Shown piece after piece: positions 8,685-16,077 of a stretch of DNA of 64,000 bases. Under the pieces are notes generated by a model. It was not told the DNA's origin. It saw only the letters and a list, made by a program, of their open reading frames with translations, and searched no databases. Made by a program: the position numbers and the translations under genes. The stretch lies in the NCBI GenBank assembly GCA_963791905.1, contig CAWBTX010000004.1, positions 310,001 to 374,000 on the forward strand, in the 5' to 3' direction. The stretch comes from Gaiellasilicea sp963791905 (lineage in GTDB: Bacteria > Actinomycetota > Thermoleophilia > Gaiellales > Gaiellaceae). Each line of letters begins with the position of its first letter. Positions within the stretch are counted from its first letter, which is position 1.

Positions 8685-10776
8685 GTGGCGCTTGTGCCTG
8701 CTGACGCCGACCTCGAGATCGGCCTCCGCTGGGATCGCCGTCGCGGCGGCCTCTACGCGAACCTCCGCTTCGACATGCCCGGCACGAACACCGAGCGGTG
8801 GGAGCAGCCGGACGAGCCGATCGCACTCGACCTGGCGGCGCTCCGGCTGCTGAAGGACGACGAGCCGGCGTACGGCGCGGCGCTGACGAGCATGGTGCTA
8901 CGGCCGGCCGACGTCGGGCCGTTCTACCAGGAGGCGTTGGCGGTCACGGAAAGCAGCGAGCTCAAGCTCCACGTCCGCCTCCACCTCAACGCGCCCGCGG
9001 AGTTCCACGCCGTGCGCTGGGAGTCGCTGCGGGACCCGACGACCGGGAGCGCCGATCGCGACGCTATCCAGCGTCCTCCTGTCGCGCTACCTGAGCAGCC
9101 CCGACTGGCGCCCCATCCCGGTGCTCGCGCGGCACGATCTGCGCGCGCTCGCGGTCGTCGCAGGCCCGAGCGACATCGGTGGCTATGCCGCTCGCGGCGC
9201 CACGCTGGCGGAGGTCGACGTGGAAGTGGAGCTCGAACGAGCGTCCAAGGCCCTGGCGACGTTCAACCAGGTCCAGAAGCTGGGCCGTGGGCAGGCGACC
9301 CTCGCCGCGATCCTGGAGGCGTTGGAGAAGGGCGTTGACGTCCTCTACCTCGTCTGTCACGGCGCGGTGAGCGGGGACGTGCCGCTCGTCTACCTCGAGG
9401 GGCCAGACGGGAAGGCCGACCCGGTCGACGGTCGCAAGCTCGTCGAGCGGCTGCTCGGTCTCGAGCGGCGTCCGACCGTCGCGATGCTGTGCTCCTGCCA
9501 GTCGGCCGGCTCGGGCGACGAGCGCCGGAGCGACGACGAAGGCGAGCTGGGCGCGCTCGGCCCGAGACTGGCCGCGGCCGGCGTTTCGGCCGTCGTCGGG
9601 ATGCAGGGCAACGTCGCGATGGCGACGGCCGATACCTTCGCGCCTGCCTTCTTCGAGGCTCTTGCCAAGGACGGCATGGTCGATCGGGCGATGGCGGAGG
9701 CGCGCCGCGCGATCGCCGACCGGGACGACTGGTGGGTTCCCGTGCTCGTCTCGCGTCTCCGCACGGGTCGCACGTACTACCGGCCCGAGTTCGCGCAGCG
9801 AGCGGACGCGACCTGGGAGACGCTGAAGCTCCAGATCCGGACGGGCAACTTCACGCCGGTGCTCGGCCCCGGGCTCGCCGACGCGATCCTCGGCTCGCGC
9901 CAGGACATCGCGCGCGGCTTCGTCGAGCGCTGGCAGATGCCGCTCGCGCGGCACAACCAGGGCGACCTGGCGCAGGTGGCGCAGTACCTGCGGGTGCGGA
10001 GCGCGGAAGGCACCGTCCGCGCGCAGCTCTTCGACTACCTCGCCATGGAGATCACGAAGCGCCGCGACGCCGCAACCGGCCCCGAGGATCCGTTCTGGGA
10101 GCTCGGGGAGGTCGACCCGCAGCGCCCGGGGCCGTCCATCGTCGAGGTGGGGAGGCGCCTGCGCAAGGACGACCCGGGCGATCCGTACCGCGTCATGGCG
10201 GAGCTGCCGGTGAAGGTCTACGTCACCACCGCCTGGACGAACCTCCTGCAGGACGCGCTGCTCAACCGGGAGGAGCCGCGCAAGCCGACGACGATGGTCT
10301 TCCGCTGGCGGGACGCGGGGATGAACGGCGGCAGCCCGCAGGACCTGATCGAGGAGCCGACGCGGGAGCACCCGCTCGTCTATCACCTGTTCGGCCGGTT
10401 CGACCATCCGCAGTCGCTCGTCCTGACCGAGGAGGACTACTTCGGCTGGTTCACGGCCTGGCACACGCGCCGGGCGGACATCCCGGCGGTCGTGCGGAGC
10501 GCGCTCGTCGAGAAGTCGCTGCTCTTCGCCGGCTTCCGTCTCGACGACTGGGACTTCCGCGTCATCTTCCAGGCGATCAGGAGCTTCGGCGGCTACCACC
10601 TCCTCGACCAGAACCTCCATGTCGGCGTCCAGCTCAGCCCGGAGAACCAGCTGATCGAGCCCGAGGCGGCGCAGGAGTACCTCGAGTCCTACTTCGGCGA
10701 CAAGGTCAACATCTACTGGGGCGACACGCGCCGCTTCCTCGACGAGCTGCGCGCCCGCACCGGGCTGAAGACGTGA
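8685..10776 (+). CDS. CHAT protease fused to a SIR2-like domain, frameshifted
   Basis: About 697 codons from the GTG at 8685 (GGAG just upstream). Residues about 1-125 are an N-terminal module. The CHAT domain follows, with His in YLVCHGAVSGD (9358-9360) and Cys in MLCSCQSAG (9496-9498). That spacing of 46 residues is identical to the CHAT protein on the other strand, so the dyad looks intact. From about 9830 a SIR2_2-like domain runs to the end (NFTPVLGPGLADAI, VKVYVTTAWTNLLQDAL, YHLFGRFDHP, LLFAGFRLDDWDFRVIF). The usual TTNYD and HG motifs read TTAWT and FG, so NAD-cleaving residues appear to be replaced. One frame break at about 9058-9063 (before LSSVLLSRYL). It overlaps the STAND gene by GTGA. 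Confidence 0.82.
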
Positions 10777-12251
10777 CGACGGCGACGACGGAGCTCGACA
10801 ACCACGACGGGATCCCGTACGTCGGGCCGCGGGCGTTCCGGACCGGGGAGGTGCTGTACGCGCGCGACCGGGAGACGCACGAGCTCGCCGACCTGCTCGT
10901 CGCCGAGCGCATCGTCCTCCTCCACGCCCCGTCCGGCGCGGGGAAGACGTCCGTCATCCGAGCCGGCCTGAGGCCGCTGCTCGAGCAGAGGAACTTCCGC
11001 CCGACCGTGCCGCTGCGGGTGAACACGCCGCCGCCGCCGAACGGGGACGTGCACAACCGCTACGTCTACAGCACGGCGCTCGGCCTGCTCGGCGAGCGGC
11101 GGCAGCCGTCGGAGCTGGCCGGGCTCGAGCTCGGGGAGGTCGTCGAGGAGGCCGAAGCCGGCCACGACAACGGCTTCCTCGTCCTCGTCTTCGACCAGTT
11201 CGAGGAGATCCTCACCATCGACCCGACGGACTGGGAGTCGCAGGCCGGCTTCTTCATGGAGCTCGGTGCCGTCCTGGCCAACGGGCCCGTCTGGGCGCTC
11301 TTCTCGATGCGCGAGGACTACATGGGCGGGCTCGAGCGGTACGTCCGTTTCCTGCCGGGGCACCTGCGCGCCACCTATCGCCTGGACTTCCTCGACCGGA
11401 CGGCGGCGAAGGCCGCGATCCAGCGGCCCGCGCGCGAGCACGGCATCGAATTCACCGACGAGGCGGCCGCCGAGCTCGTTCGCCGGCTCTCGCTCGTGAA
11501 GGTGCAGCGCCCGGACAGCGACGTGTCCGAGATCGAGGCCCCGTTCGTGCAGCCGGTGCAGCTCCAGGTCGTGTGCCGGCGGCTCTGGAAGTCAGTCGCG
11601 CAGAAGAAGGCGGACGACTTCAGCGCGATCGACCTCGCCGACGTCGAGGCCTATGCGGACATCCCGAAGGCGCTGAGGAGCTACTACGGCTCCACCGTCG
11701 AGGAGGTCGCGGCGCAGACGGGCATGCCGGAGGTCACGATTCGCGACTGGTTCGAGAAGGAGCTCATCACCGCCCAGCGGTTCCGGTGCCAGACGGTGAC
11801 CGGGCCCGAGGCACCCGACGTCGACTCGAAGGGCGTGCTCGAGGCGCTCGAGGCGGCCTATCTGATTCGCAGCGACGAACGGGCGAACGTGCTCTGGTGG
11901 GAGCTCACGCACGACCTGCTGATCGACGCCATCGTCGACGACAACCTGACGTGGAAGCGCCGCCGCCTCCAGCCGTGGCAGCTCGCCGCGCGCGCGTGGG
12001 AAGTGGATCGGGCGGCGGGACGGCTGCTGGACGGCGCCGAGCTCCGGGAGGTCACCAAGCACGTGAGCGCGTCCGACATGAACAAGCTCGAGAGCGAGTT
12101 CGTCGCGGCGAGCGAGCGTGCGGAGCACGAGCAGGGCCGGCTCAGGCGCTGGCAGGGGGCGGCGTCGTTCGTCGGGGCGCTCGCGATCGCGGAGGCGATC
12201 GTGATCGTGATCCTGGTGGTGCTGCTGCTGGCGGACCAGGCGGGCTACTAG
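10773..12251 (+). CDS. Membrane-anchored STAND (nSTAND1-like) NTPase
   Basis: A 492-residue protein, GTG at 10773 overlapping the TGA of the CHAT-SIR2 gene, so translationally coupled. After IPYVGPRAFRTGEVLYARDRE comes the Walker A motif APSGAGKTSVIRAG (residues about 51-64), then Walker B LVLVFDQFEEIL (about 138-149) and an arginine-rich sensor region. A winged-helix-like C-terminal half and one terminal transmembrane helix (SFVGALAIAEAIVIVILVVLLLA) complete it. STAND NTPases are slow ATP-driven oligomerisation switches that sense a trigger and activate effectors. Here the likely client is the CHAT-SIR2 partner. No repeat-type sensor domain is attached, so trigger recognition may lie in the C-terminal half or elsewhere. 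No frameshift. Confidence 0.85.
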   Translation: MTTATTELDNHDGIPYVGPRAFRTGEVLYARDRETHELADLLVAERIVLLHAPSGAGKTSVIRAGLRPLLEQRNFRPTVPLRVNTPPPPNGDVHNRYVYSTALGLLGERRQPSELAGLELGEVVEEAEAGHDNGFLVLVFDQFEEILTIDPTDWESQAGFFMELGAVLANGPVWALFSMREDYMGGLERYVRFLPGHLRATYRLDFLDRTAAKAAIQRPAREHGIEFTDEAAAELVRRLSLVKVQRPDSDVSEIEAPFVQPVQLQVVCRRLWKSVAQKKADDFSAIDLADVEAYADIPKALRSYYGSTVEEVAAQTGMPEVTIRDWFEKELITAQRFRCQTVTGPEAPDVDSKGVLEALEAAYLIRSDERANVLWWELTHDLLIDAIVDDNLTWKRRRLQPWQLAARAWEVDRAAGRLLDGAELREVTKHVSASDMNKLESEFVAASERAEHEQGRLRRWQGAASFVGALAIAEAIVIVILVVLLLADQAGY

Positions 12252-13666
12252 TCGACTCTCGACGGCGGCCGCCGGATCGCCGAGGACGACGTAGTTCTGC
12301 GCGTCGTTGCGCTCCGTCCAGAGCCGGGCGAGCTCGGTGTCTGGGACGACGAGGCCGGCGAAGCCGATCTTCTCGAGCAGGTCGCTCAGGCTGGTCGAGA
12401 GCGCGGCGTAGCGCTCGTTGAAGTCCTTCATCGCGTGCGCGACCGGCTGCCCGAGCAGGATCCGGCCGATCGCGTTCTGGAACGGCAGCAGGTACGACTC
12501 CCCGCCACCGACGAAGGAGTAGCCCCACGCCTGGTCGACATGGCCGATGACCGCGAGCGCGCCGCCCTCGGGGTGCGACAGCAGCGCCTTGGGCAGCCCG
12601 GCGACGAACGGCTCGGGCGCGAGCAGCGGCGGCGCCTCGCCGGGCACATGCGAGAACGCGTCCTCACGGGGCGTGCCGGCCGCGAAGCACGCGAAAAAGA
12701 ACGCCACGAGCCCGTGGACGCCGGCATCGGCGGGGAGATCCGCCCCGCGAAGTAGTGCTTCTGCGAGACCTGCCCGACACCGGGCCAGTCCTGGCAGAGC
12801 AGGGCGCCGTGACGCGCGGTCTGGTCGGGATGGCCGGCGGGCCAGCCGCCCATCCCGTGCGTCGCGGAGAAGAGCAGCGCCGGCCGGCCGGAGGGCCCTG
12901 AGCCCGCGAGGATCTGCGTCAGCGCCTCCTTCGTCGCAGGCTCGCCCACCACGTGCTCGACGCGGTACTCGCTCACGGAGCGGCCGAAGCGCCCTTCGGA
13001 ACGGAAGCTGTCGGCGAGGGGGACGACGAGGGAGTCCGCCGAGAGCGTCGTTGCCTTGTCGTTCTTGTGCCGCGTGCCGAAGAAGGTCGCCGCCGCGTCG
13101 CGCGCCGGCGCGGACAGCTCGTAGTCGACGAGCCCGCGGATGTAGCCGGCGTACCCGCCGGGGTCGTCGAAGCTCAGCCGCCCGACGGCGTACTCGACCC
13201 CGAGCAGGTACTGGAAGCTGAAGGGGATCCGCGTCGGGTCGCCCGCGAGCAGGACGTAGTACGGGACCTTCTCCGGATCGACGTTCCCGGGTGCGGTGCC
13301 GTGCCGGTCGAGCCACTCCGCCCAGCGCTCGCCGGGCTGGTAGTCGAGCACCTTCACGTTCTCCTCGCCGAGCCGGCTCCGACGGTGCTCGACGAGAGCG
13401 TCGAGCTCGGCTCGGACCTCGGCGTCCTCGTCGTCGCTGACCACGATCGCCCAGCCGGCCTCGGCGACCACCTCCGGGTCGACGTCGAACGGCAGCCGGT
13501 ACTCCGGCTCGGTCCGCCCGGTGTGCACGCGCTTGATCCGCTTCGCGTCGTCGGCGTCCTCGCCGGGCTGCCGCGCGCGGGCGGCGACATCGGCGGGCGA
13601 GAGCGGCGGCAGCAGGTACTCGCCGGTGAGGCCGTTGACGCCGTTCGGAAAGATCTCGTCGGCCAT
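12248..13666 (-). CDS. C25 gingipain-like cysteine protease, frameshifted
   Basis: ATG at 13666. Recognisable by VPYYVLLAGDPTRIPF, VGRLSFDD, the catalytic His in LLFSATHGMGG (12857-12859) and Cys in AFFFACFAAGTP (12687-12689), which is the caspase/gingipain arrangement. One frame break lies near 12740-12760 between the two catalytic motifs. A second is likely close to the end, because after ALWTERNDAQNYVVLGDP the open frame runs on antisense into the STAND gene, while a TAG at 12248-12250 is one frame over. No signal peptide is seen, so it is predicted intracellular, unlike true gingipains. It is convergent with the STAND gene and divergent from the esterase. Confidence 0.72.
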
Positions 13667-13741
13667 CGCGTTCCTCCCGACGCATTGACCGCACCCGGCT
13701 GCGGCGGTTCAATGGAGACCAAGCAAGAGCTGGGAGCAGCC

Positions 13742-15153
13742 GTGCCCGGAACGCCCGTCAGCGATGTGATTGTACTCCTGCCCGGAATCACGGGCAGCGT
13801 GCTGCAAAAGGACGGCAAGGACGTCTGGGCGATCTCGGGCGGCGCGGCGATCCAGGCGCTGGCGAGCCTCGGCAAGAGCATCAAGCGCCTCGAGCTCGAC
13901 GGCGACGATCCCGACGCCGACGACCTCGGCGACGGCGTGACGGCGCCGCGGGTCATCCCCGACGCCCACCTCATCCCGGGGCTCTGGAAGATCGACGGCT
14001 ACGGGAAGGTCGTCGAAGACGATCAAGAAGGAGTTCGACGTCGAGCCGGGCGTCAACTTCTTCGAGTTCCCGTACGACTGGCGCCGAGACAACCGCGTGC
14101 ACGCGCGCAGGCTCGCGCGCGAGAGCCGCGGCTGGCTGAGCGCCTGGCGCGCAGAGGTCCGGCAACGACGACGCCAAGCTCATTCTGATCGGCCACTCGA
14201 TGGGCGGGGTCATCTGCCGCCAGTACCTCGAGCTCGAGGAGGGCTGGAAGGACACGCGCTTCTTCATCAGCTTCGGGACGCCGTACCGCGGCTCGCTGAA
14301 CGCCCTCAACTTCGTCGCGAACGGGATGAAGAAGAAGCTCGGCCCGGTCACGCTCCTGAACCTGACCGACGTGCTGCGCTCGTTCACGTCCGTGTACCAG
14401 CTGCTCCCGATCTATCCCTGCATCGACACGGGCGGCGGCGAGCTCGCGCGCGTCACCGAGGTCGACGGCGTGCCGGGGCTCGACAAGCGGCGCGCGGCCG
14501 ACGCGCTCGCCTTCCACCGGACGATCCAGGACGCCGTCGAGGAGCACTCGAACGACGCCGAGTACCGCGAGCGCGGCCACACGATCAAGCCGATCGCCGG
14601 CGTCTTCCAGCCGACCGCGCAGTCGGCGCGGCTGAGGGACGGCGAGCTCCGCACCCTCCGCACGTACGACGGCGAGGACCAGGGCGGTGACGGCACCGTC
14701 CCGAGCGTCTCCGCGACGCCGATCGAGCTGAGCAACAAGGATCTCGAGATCTACGTCCGCGAGCAGCACGCCTCGCTGCAGAACGCCGACTTCACGCTCG
14801 ACCAGGTCATCGGCCTGATGCGCCGCCAGCGGGTCGACCAGTCGCGCGCCTTCGCGCCCGGCTCGGGGATCAGCCTCGATCTCGAAGACGCGTACCTCAC
14901 GGGCGAGCCGATCGCCGTCCGAGCGCAGCCCGAGTCCGAGTGGGCGACGCTCGCGGTCGAGGTGCAGGACGCCGGTACCGGCGCGCAGGTCGCGTCGTCG
15001 TCGCTGCAGGCTGCAGACGAGGGGTGGCAGCAGGCGGAGCTGCCGCCGCTCCCGACCGGCACCTACCGCGCGATCGTGACCGGCGACGGCGACGTCAACC
15101 CGGTCACGGATCTCTTCACCGTGGTCGAGGAGGGCGTCGACCTCGAGGTCTAA
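13742..15153 (+). CDS. LCAT-like alpha/beta-hydrolase (lipase/esterase), frameshifted
   Basis: GTG at 13742 is preferred because GGGAG lies 6 nt upstream; an in-frame ATG at 13712 lacks a good ribosome site. The N-terminus VIVLLPGITGSVL supplies the oxyanion region, and the nucleophile elbow is GHSMGG (Ser at 14197-14199). GGDGTVPS carries a candidate Asp and EQHASLQNAD a candidate His. The fold resembles lecithin:cholesterol acyltransferase-type phospholipid acyl hydrolases. A C-terminal beta-sandwich (about the last 90 residues) could bind membrane or partner. Two frame breaks lie near 14020-14035 and 14155-14170 (span 3n+2). No secretion signal, so it may act on the cell's own lipids. Confidence 0.72.
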
Positions 15154-15667
15154 GGTACGCCGGCTCCGTCCTCAGACGAGCTGCGAGCAACCTCCGTAAT
15201 CCCCCGCAACGCGATCAGCGCGCCTACCGACGATGCCGCGGAGCTGACGGACGGGCGGTTGGAGCCCGGCCAGGCGATCAAGACGGGCGCGGACGCGAGG
15301 GCGTTCGCGGACGTCATGGAGCACCACACGCTGGAGTCCACCGAGGGCAGGCGGTATGCCGAGATGGGCCGCTTCCTCACGCCCGACGGTAAGGACACGA
15401 GCGACGAAGCGCTCGCGGCCAAGGGCCCGGACGGCCAGGCCCGTCGAGAACGGCCTCCGGAACCTGTGGGTGACCGAGACGGCGCTGACGACGGCGCTCA
15501 ACACCGCCTTCTTCGCGGAGCGTGTCGCCATCTTCTCGATCGTGATGGGGATCGCCCTGCTCCTGACGGGCATCGGCTTCCTCGTCCTCACCCTGGGCGG
15601 CGCACTGGGCCTGGCGGTCGTGCCCTCGCGCTCGGAGAAGCTCACGACGGCGTCGGCCGCGACCTAG
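15154..15667 (+). pseudogene. Truncated and frameshifted two-helix membrane protein
   Basis: Open in frame directly after the esterase stop, without a convincing start (CTG 15181 or TTG 15259 are the only candidates). The visible protein (AFADVMEHHTLESTEGRRYAEMGRF, then after a break at about 15440 NGLRNLWVTETALTTALN and one hydrophobic helix) matches the C-terminal two thirds of the protein at 31577-32182 (MRIHALESSGGLTYAEMGRY, RNLWVTETALATALN). The N-terminal transmembrane segment of that paralogue is missing here. A 14-bp hairpin follows at 15684-15716. Either a decayed copy or a gene damaged by sequence errors. Confidence 0.55.
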
Positions 15668-15683
15668 CACCATCCGCGGCTCA

Positions 15684-15716
15684 GACGGCGGGCGGGCCAC
15701 GTGCCCGCCCGCCGTC
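15684..15716. terminator. Perfect 14-bp hairpin, terminator-like
   Basis: GACGGCGGGCGGGC (15684-15697) pairs perfectly with GCCCGCCCGCCGTC (15703-15716) around a 5-nt loop, 17 nt after the stop of the truncated membrane gene. No T-tract follows on the plus strand. Such strong T-less hairpins are common ends of transcription units in very GC-rich genomes. Confidence 0.6.
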
Positions 15717-15807
15717 GTACTGACGCCGGACGAGCCGTAGAAACTACGGAAGCCGATGCAGGGTCGGGCCTGATTCGGCCGCGGAGGCGCTCGGCGAGGG
15801 TAGTGGC

Positions 15808-16029
15808 ATGGAACCTCACGTTTGTCACATCGAGAGCGCACTCGGCCGTTCCGAGACGTGTCCCGGCGAGCTCTGCCCCTTCTGGCAGGACGACGGCTGC
15901 ATCGTGGCCGGGCTTCGCGCCGATCTGCGTGGAACGCCGGGCCTGCCCGAGCTGCTCCTGCGGATCCGGAGCCAGCTCGGCGACACGCGCGGGATCGACT
16001 ACGGCCTGCTTCCGCCCGGCCTCCGGTAG
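15808..16029 (+). CDS. Small Cys-rich protein
   Basis: A 73-residue protein, ATG at 15808. The first 32 residues hold four Cys and a His (HVCHIESALGRSETCPGELC then FWQDDGCIVAG), a spacing that could bind Zn or an Fe-S cluster. The C-terminal half is helical (PELLLRIRSQLGDTRGIDYG). It is translated ahead of, and probably with, the acyl-CoA synthetase gene 48 nt downstream. Function unknown. Confidence 0.55.
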   Translation: MEPHVCHIESALGRSETCPGELCPFWQDDGCIVAGLRADLRGTPGLPELLLRIRSQLGDTRGIDYGLLPPGLR

Positions 16030-16077
16030 GCCTGGGCGGCTGCGCCGCGCTGCGAGATCCTCGGCGACAATGGGCCG

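Noticed and set aside
10773..12251. STAND gene as a transcription regulator
   Set aside because: There is no DNA-binding domain of the usual type, and a terminal membrane helix makes a membrane switch more likely.
14188..14200. Programmed frameshifting in the esterase or CHAT-SIR2 gene
   Set aside because: No slippery heptamer or downstream pseudoknot was seen, and similar breaks occur in many unrelated genes.
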